DNA of 33,013 nucleotides from Lachnospiraceae bacterium (GCA_024690725.1 JAILOQ010000053.1:1-33013); one strand, 5' to 3'; shown: positions 16,317 through 25,028, counted from the first letter of the stretch. Numbers and translations: made by a program. The notes: generated by a model not told the origin, from the letters alone.

Positions 16317-17612
16317 ATGAAGAAAGAGATGAAGATGGATCCTTATCTTCTCGATAAGATTGGGAAGATGCATCCGGGGAAGGATGCGAAGGCTTTAACA
16401 AGAGCATATTACGAGCGGAAAAAGAAACTGTGTCTTTTGACGATCTTTGCAGGTATTCTCTTAAGCGGCCTGATGTTCTTGTCGGAATCGGGGAAGGGAA
16501 GAATCGATGAAGAAGGAAAGATCCTGCGGCAGGATTACGGTGGCGAGGAAGTCGTTGTGGATACCGTCGTCGAAAGCGAATGCTACGGAAAGAGGGATGT
16601 AACGGTATCGGTGTCACCGCGAACGCACACGAAAGAAGAATTGCCGGTACTGTTTTCGGAGGCATTTTCGTATCTGCAGGGAGAGCTTTTGGGAGAAAAC
16701 GAAAGTTTGCAGAGGGTAACTAAGGATCTTTGTTTTCCGGATAGTTATGCGGAAGATCAGGTGCAGTTCGAATACCTCTCTTCGGATTATGCCGTGCTGG
16801 ATACGAAGGGGCATGTGCATAACGAGGAGCTTTCCGAGGAGACGAAGGTGACGGTGGAAGTTACGATGTATTACGGGGAAGAATCCAAGAAAGAGCAGTT
16901 TGAGGTCTGTGTCTGTCCGAGAGTGCTTGGCGAAGAGGAAGCGTTTTACGCAGCGCTCGAACAAGAACTTCGGGCGGAGGATGCAAAGAGTGTGGGAAAT
17001 GAGACGTTTGCCCTGCCGGAAACCGTAGAGGCGCAAAGCGTAGTGTTTGCAGAGAAGAAAGAGCACGGCAGCTTGCTTATGCTCGCGCTGACCTTTCTCT
17101 GTGCGCTCGCACTGTTTAAGGGAATGGATCGGGATGTGGAAAAGAATTATGAGAAACGGCAGCAGGAGCTGTTGTTTGCATATCCGGATTTCACCGGGAA
17201 ACTGGCACTTTTGACAGGCGCCGGAATGAGTGTGACGTCGGCACTTCGAAAGATCTTTGCAGACGGAAGCAAAACAAAGGATTCCGCGCTGATCGAGGAA
17301 CTGGGGATATATGTCAGGAGCATGGATAACGGGATGCTGGAAGAACAGGCACTGGCCGGGTTTTCCGCACGTGTGGGGCTGCCGCAGTACAGAAAGTGCA
17401 TCAGTCTGATAGCCACAAATGTGAAAAAAGGTTCTGTGAACCTGGGAGAGTTGTTGGAGCAGGAGGCGGAGGATGCATTTGTGGAGCATCAAAGTAGCAT
17501 ACGAAAAATGGGAGAAGAGGCAGGGACCAAGTTGCTGATCCCGATGGTCATGATGTTATCCGTTGTGATGGTTTTGATCATGGTGCCGGCGTTTCTCAAT
17601 TACCAAGTATGA
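16317..17612 (+). CDS. tadC: TadC-like F-family membrane protein with a large extracytoplasmic insert between TM1 and TM2
   Basis: C-terminal half AYPDFTGKLALLTGAGMSVTSALRKIF...KGSVNLGELLEQEAEDAFVEHQSSIRKMGEEAGTKLLIPMVMMLSVVMVLIMVPAF is T2SSF-like. About 200 aa of non-T2SSF sequence lies between TMs. Confidence 0.88.
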   Translation: MKKEMKMDPYLLDKIGKMHPGKDAKALTRAYYERKKKLCLLTIFAGILLSGLMFLSESGKGRIDEEGKILRQDYGGEEVVVDTVVESECYGKRDVTVSVSPRTHTKEELPVLFSEAFSYLQGELLGENESLQRVTKDLCFPDSYAEDQVQFEYLSSDYAVLDTKGHVHNEELSEETKVTVEVTMYYGEESKKEQFEVCVCPRVLGEEEAFYAALEQELRAEDAKSVGNETFALPETVEAQSVVFAEKKEHGSLLMLALTFLCALALFKGMDRDVEKNYEKRQQELLFAYPDFTGKLALLTGAGMSVTSALRKIFADGSKTKDSALIEELGIYVRSMDNGMLEEQALAGFSARVGLPQYRKCISLIATNVKKGSVNLGELLEQEAEDAFVEHQSSIRKMGEEAGTKLLIPMVMMLSVVMVLIMVPAFLNYQV

Positions 17613-17627
17613 GAAAGGAGAAGAGTC

Positions 17628-17795
17628 ATGAAAGCATGGAAAAAGTTTTGGATGGATGAACGTGGCATCGGTACGGTGGAGATGATTCTGATTCTCGTCG
17701 TTCTGATCGCTCTCGTACTCATCTTTAAGGACCAAATGACAGATCTGGTCAACACCATTTTCAAAAAGATCAACAGTCAAAGCAGTAAGGTTTAG
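17628..17795 (+). CDS. flp: Flp-like type IVb pilin (55 aa)
   Basis: MKAWKKFWMDERGIGTVEMILILVVLIALVLIFKDQMTDLVNTIFKKINSQSSKV. GAGAAAGGAG Shine-Dalgarno, prepilin site G|IGTVE with Glu+5, hydrophobic helix. Not in the supplied ORF track because of its length. Confidence 0.9.
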   Translation: MKAWKKFWMDERGIGTVEMILILVVLIALVLIFKDQMTDLVNTIFKKINSQSSKV

Positions 17796-17808
17796 GATAG
17801 GAAGCATT

Positions 17809-19290
17809 ATGAAGAATAACTCATGGAAAGGTTCGGTCAGTATTTTTCTGGTTCTGGCATTTACCGTAATATTATCGTTGCTACTGACCTTGATCGAAGG
17901 CGCCAGGCAAAATGCGATTCGATTAAAGGCAGAGTGTGCCTATGACTTGGCTATGCAGTCCGTATTTGCGGAATACAACAGAGAGCTGCTGGAGCAATAT
18001 GAGTTATTCTTCATTGATGTGACATACGGAAACGGCGGAAACATACATTGCCTGGAAGATCATTTTAAGGGGTATCTTACGGACAATACCGACCTTGGAG
18101 AGACCTACGGACTCATAAAGGATCTGACGGCGGTATATCCGCAAAACGTCACGGTGGATGCGTATTCCCTCGCCACCGACGCAGGAGGGGAAGTGTTAAA
18201 ACGACAGGCCGTTGGCTATATGAAAAATCTGTACGGCATGGATTACTTAAAGGAAATACAGAGCGAACTGGCTACGGTGGAGGATTACGATCTGGTGGAA
18301 AGAGACATTACTTCCGAACGGCTTTCCAATCAGAGCGCGATCGATAACTTTGAAATCCCGCCGAAGAAAAAGGATGCGACGGAGGATGAATGGGAAGAAG
18401 TGGAGATTGACAATCCGGCCGATGCGGTGAATGCAACAAGGGGAATTCTTTCGCTGGTGATCGATGCGGATACGGAGATTTCGACGATGGCCGTAAATCC
18501 GCAAAACTATGTTTCCGGGCGCAGTCTGAATGTCGGAAGCGGGCTTGGAAAAAGAGAAGGGGTCGGCGCAGCCGATGAACTGATCTTTCATGAATACCTT
18601 CTGCAGTTTTGCGGGTATTATACGGAGCCGAAAGAAGAGGGACTGTTGCAGTACCAGGTGGAATACATCCTGATGGGAAAGAGCAGCGATATCGATAATC
18701 TCAAAGCGATCGTAAATCGGTTGTTGTTGCTTCGGGAGACCGCAAATGTGACCTATCTGTTTTCGGATGAAGCAAAAGTGGCGGAAGCCGAGGCTTTAGC
18801 GGCAACGGTCTGCGCTGCCGTGGCGCTTCCGGAACTGACGGAGCTTGTGAAGATTTCCCTTCTGTTTGCCTGGGCTTATGCCGAGAGTGTGTATGATGTG
18901 AAACAACTCCTCAAAGGCGGGCGGGTTCCCATCGTAAAGACGGCAGAGACCTGGCACTACAGCTTGGAAGGGATGCTGCAGTTCACACAGGACGGATCGG
19001 CGGATGTGGTGGAGCAGACGGCGGATGATGCCGATACCGTCGGTGCATCGGACGAAACGATCGCCGATGGATTAAGCTACAAGGATTATCTGCGTGTTTT
19101 TCTGGCATTGGAGGGAAGCGAAAAGAAGACGAAACGAGCGATGGATATCATAGAAATGGATATCCGAAAGACACCGGGAAATGCGGGCTTTCGCCTGGAC
19201 TGCTGTGTGGACCGGGCAGTGATCACGGCGAATTTCGCAAGCAAGTACGGGGGATCGTGTGAGATCACGAGAGAGTGGTATTACTACTGA
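17809..19290 (+). CDS. TadG-like / possible DUF5702 extracytoplasmic protein
   Basis: N-terminal TM GSVSIFLVLAFTVILSLLLTLIEGARQNAIRLKAECAYDLAMQSVFAEYNRELLEQYELFFID; inside the tad operon. Family name is from memory. Confidence 0.7.
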   Translation: MKNNSWKGSVSIFLVLAFTVILSLLLTLIEGARQNAIRLKAECAYDLAMQSVFAEYNRELLEQYELFFIDVTYGNGGNIHCLEDHFKGYLTDNTDLGETYGLIKDLTAVYPQNVTVDAYSLATDAGGEVLKRQAVGYMKNLYGMDYLKEIQSELATVEDYDLVERDITSERLSNQSAIDNFEIPPKKKDATEDEWEEVEIDNPADAVNATRGILSLVIDADTEISTMAVNPQNYVSGRSLNVGSGLGKREGVGAADELIFHEYLLQFCGYYTEPKEEGLLQYQVEYILMGKSSDIDNLKAIVNRLLLLRETANVTYLFSDEAKVAEAEALAATVCAAVALPELTELVKISLLFAWAYAESVYDVKQLLKGGRVPIVKTAETWHYSLEGMLQFTQDGSADVVEQTADDADTVGASDETIADGLSYKDYLRVFLALEGSEKKTKRAMDIIEMDIRKTPGNAGFRLDCCVDRAVITANFASKYGGSCEITREWYYY

Positions 19291-19310
19291 AAAGAGAGGA
19301 GTGTCCGACC

Positions 19311-20249
19311 ATGCCCTTTGTGGGAAACGTCACAAAAAAAACAAGAATTAATAATTCTCGGAAACATACTTCGAATAGCGTTTATAAAAACAATCCATTC
19401 CGGATCCCCAAAAAAGAAAAAACGCCACAAAGGGTTTGGTCGGGCATTGACCTTCTTTCATTAGGGATGCGGGGCAGTCTTACGGTTGAGGCTGCCCTGG
19501 TCTTCCCGATCTTTTTATTTGCGATCATGTCGCTTCTTTCGTTTGTCAGCATCCTTCAGCTGGAAATGAAGGTAAACGGGAGTCTGTCATCCGTGGCAAA
19601 AGAAACGGCCGTTTATGCCGCTGTAGGGGAAGATGCATTGGGGGAGCTCGGAGAATCCGGGATACTCGGCGGTACACTTCTTTCGGAGACCTATGTGCGG
19701 GCCATGGTAATGAAGGATCTGGGCAGTGAGTATATTGCAAAGAGCCCTGCGGAATCTGCCATGAACTTTTCCTTCCTGGGAAGCACCTTCATGGAAGACG
19801 ACAGGATCGAGTTGCATTGCAATTATAAGGTGGAACCGTTCTTTTCTCTGAGCCCGCTATCCGGTTTTTTCGTCGGTGACGTTGCTCTGGCACGCGCCTA
19901 TACCGGATACGATAATGCGGGGCAGGCGCTTGCAAACGAAAAGGAAGAGATCGTATATATCACGCCGTATGGGACGGCATATCACAAGGACAAGAGTTGT
20001 AACTATCTGGACCTGAGCATACAAAGGTCTCTCGGAGAGCAGGTGGGAGCGTTGCATAACAAAGACGGCGGCCGTTATCATGCCTGTCCGATCTGTGCGC
20101 GGGGAAAGAAGGATGCGGTGGTTTATATTACGGATTACGGAGATTGCTATCATAACGATGCGTTTTGTTCCGGACTGAAACGCACGGTGGAAGCGGTTCC
20201 GATTTCCAAAGTCGGAGGGCGAACACCATGTATGAAATGTTATGGGTAA
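19311..20249 (+). CDS. TadE-like pseudopilin with two C-terminal Cys/His repeats
   Basis: RG|SLTVEAALVFPIFLFAIMSLLSF type IV pilin-like segment; C-terminal VYITPYGTAYHKDKSCNYL...CPIC and VYITDYGDCYHNDAFCSGL...CMKC. ATG at 19311 follows GAGAGGAG. Confidence 0.85.
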   Translation: MPFVGNVTKKTRINNSRKHTSNSVYKNNPFRIPKKEKTPQRVWSGIDLLSLGMRGSLTVEAALVFPIFLFAIMSLLSFVSILQLEMKVNGSLSSVAKETAVYAAVGEDALGELGESGILGGTLLSETYVRAMVMKDLGSEYIAKSPAESAMNFSFLGSTFMEDDRIELHCNYKVEPFFSLSPLSGFFVGDVALARAYTGYDNAGQALANEKEEIVYITPYGTAYHKDKSCNYLDLSIQRSLGEQVGALHNKDGGRYHACPICARGKKDAVVYITDYGDCYHNDAFCSGLKRTVEAVPISKVGGRTPCMKCYG

Positions 20250-20662
20250 AAGGGGGACTGGCGTTGTTTTTGACCGGGTTATCCATCGTTGATCTGAAAA
20301 GAAAACAGGTTCCGCGACTCCCTTTGGTCGCTGTCGGAGTGCTTGGGATCATCGGAGTGTCCGGTGCGGGCCGGGCGGAGACTGCCTCGGTTTTGATCGC
20401 ACTACTCGTCGGGGCGGCATTTCTTTGGCTCGCTTTTGTAACGGAGCAGGCGATCGGATACGGCGATGTGGCAACGATCGTTGTTTTGGGCCTGTACTGC
20501 GGGATCTATGTTCTGATACTTTCTTTGATGATCGCATTTCTCGCGGCCTTTCTCGTCGGAATGATCTTGTGGATCACGAAACGCAAGGGCAAGAAAGATC
20601 AGATCCCGTTTCTGCCGTTTTTGACGATCGGATATGTTGTCGGAGGTTGTTTATGGACATGA
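20228..20662 (+). CDS. Second A24-like prepilin peptidase
   Basis: SIVDLKRKQVP and EQAIGYGDVATIVVLGLY resemble the two A24 catalytic Asp motifs; polytopic membrane protein. Confidence 0.75.
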   Translation: MYEMLWVKGGLALFLTGLSIVDLKRKQVPRLPLVAVGVLGIIGVSGAGRAETASVLIALLVGAAFLWLAFVTEQAIGYGDVATIVVLGLYCGIYVLILSLMIAFLAAFLVGMILWITKRKGKKDQIPFLPFLTIGYVVGGCLWT

Positions 20663-21090
20663 AGTTTATCAGGGATGAAAGGGGAAGCTTTACTGTGGAA
20701 GCGGCGGTGATCGTCTCGTTTATGTTCTTTGTGATACAGGCATTTATTTTTCTGTCGTTTTATCTTTTTAATCTATGCTCGGTCACGCGTGCCGCGGAAA
20801 TGGCGGCGTTGCGTGCAAGTCAGGCCGTGTGGGAAACGTCGCAGGAACGCTATAACATTGCAAGTGCTGCTGTTGCGGAGATTTTGGAACACAATCTGAT
20901 CGGAGAAGCGCAGATTTCATCGAAGATCACATCCAAGGCGCATAAGGTAACGGTGGAGGTCGGATGTAAAAGCACATCGTGGCAGCAGACGGTCACGGCT
21001 TCCCGCAATGTGATCCATCCGGTCCAGCTGCTTCGGGAGGCGAGAAAAATTAAAAAACTTGGTGAAGACAAAGGAGAGACGGAAGAATGA
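20653..21090 (+). CDS. TadE/TadF-like pseudopilin
   Basis: MDMKFIRDERG|SFTVEAAVIVSFMFFVIQAFIFLSFYLFNLCSVTRAAEMAALRASQAVWE. The ORF-track entry at 20425 is trimmed to the ATG at 20653. Confidence 0.82.
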   Translation: MDMKFIRDERGSFTVEAAVIVSFMFFVIQAFIFLSFYLFNLCSVTRAAEMAALRASQAVWETSQERYNIASAAVAEILEHNLIGEAQISSKITSKAHKVTVEVGCKSTSWQQTVTASRNVIHPVQLLREARKIKKLGEDKGETEE

Positions 21091-22484
21091 GAACAGAATT
21101 CAGAAGAGAAGACCATAAGAATCTTTTGGTGATCCGCATGGATCCGTTACAGGTGAAGGATGCGGGAGAGTTTGCCTGTACGATGTTGAAAGAGAACAGG
21201 ATGAAATATCTTCTTCCCACGGAAATCCGTTCGTTCAACGGCGAGACGGAGATCGGTTTTGATATAACGTCGAGACAGCCGCTGGATATTCTCTATGAAA
21301 AGCAGACCATGGACAAAGAAGATATCCGCGCATTGCTTGCGGGCATCTTAAAGGTATCGGAAGAGCTGGAGCGGTTCTTATTGGATGAAGAAGGGCTGGT
21401 GTTGGAACCGTCCTATATATACGGCGGGCGCAAGGGCGAAGTCCGTTTTCTTTACGATGCAGGGTTCTCGCTGGATTATAAGGAAGAAGTGGACCGGCTT
21501 CTTGAGTTTTTGCTGGAGCATGCGGACAAAGAAGATAAGGACGCGGTGATGGCATCCTTTGGTTTTTATCAGAAGGCGCGGGAATATGAAGGCGATATGA
21601 TCCGGGCGATCCGGGAATTTCTGGAGGATCCGGCACAGCCTTCAAGGTCCGTCGAAGTCGCAGGACCGATGGGGGATGAGAATGAAAAGGATGAATTCTT
21701 CGTGTTTCCAGAAGAAGAGGAGGCAGAGGATATGTCGACGGAAGCGGAGAAACTGCCCCGCCGGAGAAAAGAAGGATTTATGGCATCCATGGTATTTTTC
21801 GGAATTCTGGGTGTCGGAGGACTGGGCCTGTTTGGATATACGTGGATGGCGTTTTCCATACAACGTCCGCAGGAGCTTCTTAATTACAGCGGCTGTATGG
21901 CAGGTATCGCGTTGGCCGCATTCTCGCTGATCGGTATCATCGTATGTATCCTGAAAAAGAAAGCGGAAAAGAGCCGGGGAAAACAACGTACAGATAGCGG
22001 AGCCGGCCGATCGGATGAGGCAGATCTTCTGTCCGAAGTACAAGATTTCGGGGAAGGGAGCGAAGCGCGGGAGGTAAGCATGAAGCGGGAGGCAGGCGAG
22101 GATATGCATGAGCCGCGCGAAAGGGGATGGTCCGAAGATGACGGAAAGGCAGAAGAGAGGACCGTTCTTTTGGAGGAAAACAGTTACAAGGAGCAGAGGA
22201 TCTTAAAGGGACGTATCCGCGGGCGGCAACGGGAGATCGATCTGTCGGCTTTCCCGTTTGTTATCGGGAAGAACAAAGATCAGGCGGACTACGTCATAGA
22301 AGATAATTCGATCTCAAGGATCCATGCCAGATTTACGGAGCGTGACGGGATCGTGTTTATCACGGACTTAAATTCCTTAAACGGGACATTTCTGAACGGG
22401 ATCCGTCTGGTCCCGCAGGAGATGAGCATGTTAGAGTCCGGCGATGAGGTAACGATGGGAAGGCTCAGCTTTACATACACCTAG
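21087..22484 (+). CDS. Tad-operon protein: N-terminal pseudokinase-like domain (DUF6382-type), TM segments, C-terminal FHA domain
   Basis: FHA motif FPFVIGKNKDQADYVIEDNSISRIHARFTERDGIVFITDLNSLNGTFLNGIRL; TMs MASMVFFGILGVGGLGLFGYTWMAF and CMAGIALAAFSLIGIIVCIL; N-terminus EIGFDITSRQPLDILYEKQTMDKEDIRALLAGILKVSEELERFLLDEEGLVLEPSYIYGG. Confidence 0.85.
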   Translation: MRTEFRREDHKNLLVIRMDPLQVKDAGEFACTMLKENRMKYLLPTEIRSFNGETEIGFDITSRQPLDILYEKQTMDKEDIRALLAGILKVSEELERFLLDEEGLVLEPSYIYGGRKGEVRFLYDAGFSLDYKEEVDRLLEFLLEHADKEDKDAVMASFGFYQKAREYEGDMIRAIREFLEDPAQPSRSVEVAGPMGDENEKDEFFVFPEEEEAEDMSTEAEKLPRRRKEGFMASMVFFGILGVGGLGLFGYTWMAFSIQRPQELLNYSGCMAGIALAAFSLIGIIVCILKKKAEKSRGKQRTDSGAGRSDEADLLSEVQDFGEGSEAREVSMKREAGEDMHEPRERGWSEDDGKAEERTVLLEENSYKEQRILKGRIRGRQREIDLSAFPFVIGKNKDQADYVIEDNSISRIHARFTERDGIVFITDLNSLNGTFLNGIRLVPQEMSMLESGDEVTMGRLSFTYT

Positions 22485-22527
22485 CCGGGACAATGAAAAT
22501 CCGAAGCGTTTGTGGTAAAATAGACGC

Positions 22528-23574
22528 ATGAAACGGAAAATCATTTATTATCTCGGACAGCTCGGATATCGGGAGATGAATACCACCCATCCCGAGATCA
22601 CCCTGTTATTCAAAAAAGAAGAGAGTTTCTGCGATCTTTTGCTCATCATGGATATGATGGCAAATCCCTATCTGACAAAGGACGTGGTCGCACAGGTGAC
22701 GAAGCACAGCGTTTGGCGGTTTCACGATCTGGGAATTGCGGAAGTGCATCATTTGACGCTGTTATACAGCGGAGATTATGCCACGGCAGAGAAGGTAGGT
22801 GAAGATGAGCCGTTTTGCTGGATCCTGGATCCCATGGCGAAAAAGGTAGTCGTTCCTCCGGGCAAGGTGGAAGACTACTATGGGATGCGCAGTCAGCTGG
22901 ATGATTTTATGGTGGCACCCGATCCGCCCGAACAAAAAGAACGGATCAAGTACGGCACAGACGGAAAACCGCTATTGAAACTCAAACAACAGCCCCTGGT
23001 CAACCATGGGCTTTTTGTCGTGAATGTCATTGTATTCATGCTCTCCACACTTTCCGGGTTTGGCCTGAATCAGCTGGGAAAACTGGAAGTGCGCTCATTT
23101 TTGGACGGGGAGTATTACCGGATCGTTACGGCGATGTTCTTACACGGCGGGATCGAACATATCGCCGGAAATATGCTGATGTTATATTATCTCGGGAACA
23201 TGATAGAAAAAGAAATGGGACATATCCGCTATTTTCTTTTGTACATGCTTTCCGGTGTTTGTGCGGGTTTTGCGAGCATGGCATTTCAATGGTATGTTCT
23301 TTCACAGGGAGGGGACATCGGCGGCAGTGTCGGTGCCAGCGGTGCTATTTTCGGTATCCTGGGAGGATTCCTCTGGATGTTTTTAAGGGATAAAGATCGT
23401 TTTCGGGGCATGACGATAAAAAAAGTCATATGGCTGATCGTCTATCCGCTTTACACCGGATTTGTTTCGGAAAACGTGGATAATGCGGCGCATGTCGGTG
23501 GACTGATCGCAGGTTTTGTCCTGGCGATCTTCTTATACAAAAAGAAGTTACAAAAGACGGAAGAAAGGCTATAA
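22528..23574 (+). CDS. Rhomboid family intramembrane serine protease
   Basis: FLHGGIEHIAGNMLMLYYLGNMIE, GGSVGASGAIFGILGG, NAAHVGGLIAGFVLAI. N-terminal soluble extension of about 150 aa. Confidence 0.93.
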   Translation: MKRKIIYYLGQLGYREMNTTHPEITLLFKKEESFCDLLLIMDMMANPYLTKDVVAQVTKHSVWRFHDLGIAEVHHLTLLYSGDYATAEKVGEDEPFCWILDPMAKKVVVPPGKVEDYYGMRSQLDDFMVAPDPPEQKERIKYGTDGKPLLKLKQQPLVNHGLFVVNVIVFMLSTLSGFGLNQLGKLEVRSFLDGEYYRIVTAMFLHGGIEHIAGNMLMLYYLGNMIEKEMGHIRYFLLYMLSGVCAGFASMAFQWYVLSQGGDIGGSVGASGAIFGILGGFLWMFLRDKDRFRGMTIKKVIWLIVYPLYTGFVSENVDNAAHVGGLIAGFVLAIFLYKKKLQKTEERL

Positions 23575-23612
23575 TAAAAGAGGGAAAGAAATCGTAGGAA
23601 AGGGAATGAGCT

Positions 23613-24605
23613 ATGAAGATCAATATCTATTACGGCGGCAGGGGGTTGATGGACGATCCGTCGCTTTATGTGATAAATAAGATGAAGGAAGTCCTGGAAG
23701 AACTCAATGTCAAGGTGGAGCTCTTCATGCTTGCGGAATTAAAGAGCAGCATCACCACACTTCCGCAGTCCTTAAAGAGTGCGGACGGTATCATTTTGGC
23801 GACGACCGTGGAATGGTACGGGATCGGCGGATATATGCAGATGTTCTTGGATTCCTGCTGGCTCTACGGGGACAAAGAAAAGATCAGTCAGATCTATATG
23901 TGTCCCATCGCCATGAGTACGACAAGCGGCGAGCGTGATGCGAAACTGAATCTCTCCGTGGCCTGGGAGATTTTGGGAGGAAAGCCTTGCAGCGGTATCT
24001 GCGGCTACATTCCGAATACGGCGTTGTTTGAGGAGAATCCGGAATACAACCAGATCATCGAGAAGAAAGCAGAGAATATGTACCGGACCATCAATCAGAA
24101 GATGGCATCGCTTCCCGCAAGTAACCGCGCCGTTAATCAGACGGTGGCGATCAACCGTGGCATCAATCTGACCCCGCAGGAGTCGGAGCAACTTTCAAAG
24201 TATGTGGCGGATGAGTCTTATGTACAGACACAAAAGGAAGATATCAAAGAACTTGCTTCTTTATACAGAGGGAAGATGGACGAGGACGAGGATGAGGATC
24301 ATAAGTTGATCGTAGCCTTTTCCGAACATTTCCAGGCGAACACCACGGATAAAGTGATCTATAAGATCGTGATGGACAGTAAGGCAATGCCGTTATATTT
24401 ACGTGTTAACGGCAGAGAATGCGAATGCGACTTTGCGCAGGATGACGATGCGGATGTGACCATTGCAACCGATGTCGGTACGGTGCGTGAGATCGTAAAA
24501 GGCAATATGTCCTTCCAGAAAGCGTTTATGAGCGAAGGACGTGCCAGAGTCAAAGGTGATTTTAAGATGCTGAGACTGCTTGATCAGCTCTTTGTGTTTT
24601 CATAG
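23613..24605 (+). CDS. Flavodoxin-like/FMN reductase-like domain fused to a C-terminal SCP2 (sterol carrier)-like domain
   Basis: MKINIYYGGRG...ADGIILATTVEWYGIGGYMQMFLDSCW is flavodoxin-like; C-terminus YLRVNGRECECDFAQDDDADVTIATDVGTVREIVKGNMSFQKAFMSEGRARVKGDFKMLRLLDQLF is SCP2-like. Confidence 0.8.
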   Translation: MKINIYYGGRGLMDDPSLYVINKMKEVLEELNVKVELFMLAELKSSITTLPQSLKSADGIILATTVEWYGIGGYMQMFLDSCWLYGDKEKISQIYMCPIAMSTTSGERDAKLNLSVAWEILGGKPCSGICGYIPNTALFEENPEYNQIIEKKAENMYRTINQKMASLPASNRAVNQTVAINRGINLTPQESEQLSKYVADESYVQTQKEDIKELASLYRGKMDEDEDEDHKLIVAFSEHFQANTTDKVIYKIVMDSKAMPLYLRVNGRECECDFAQDDDADVTIATDVGTVREIVKGNMSFQKAFMSEGRARVKGDFKMLRLLDQLFVFS

Positions 24606-24620
24606 GAGGAAGAATAAGAT

Positions 24621-25028
24621 ATGAAAGATCCAAATTGTATTTTCTGTAAGATTGCAAACGGAGAGATCCCGACGAATACCGTTTATGAAGACGATCATTT
24701 TCGCGCGATCCTCGATGCGGGTCCGGCAACAAAGGGACACACTCTGATCCTTCCCAAGGAACATGCCGCAAATCTCTTTGAACTGCCTGAGGATATGGCA
24801 GCAGAGGCCATGAAGGTGGCAAAGAAGGTAGGAGAGATGTTAAAGGAGAAACTCCATGCCGATGGGCTGAATCTCGTACAGAATAACGGGGAAGTGGCCG
24901 GACAGACTGTGCATCACTTCCATATTCATGTTATTCCGCGCTTCGAGGGAGACGGGCAAAAGATCGGTTGGAATCCGAAGAGCCCCACTGCCGAGGAGCA
25001 GGAAGCGATCTTAAAAGAGATCCTGTAA
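24621..25028 (+). CDS. HIT family (histidine triad) hydrolase
   Basis: CIFCKIANGEIPTNTVYEDDHFRAILDAGPATKGHTLILPKEH...QTVHHFHIHVIPRF. Confidence 0.95.
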   Translation: MKDPNCIFCKIANGEIPTNTVYEDDHFRAILDAGPATKGHTLILPKEHAANLFELPEDMAAEAMKVAKKVGEMLKEKLHADGLNLVQNNGEVAGQTVHHFHIHVIPRFEGDGQKIGWNPKSPTAEEQEAILKEIL

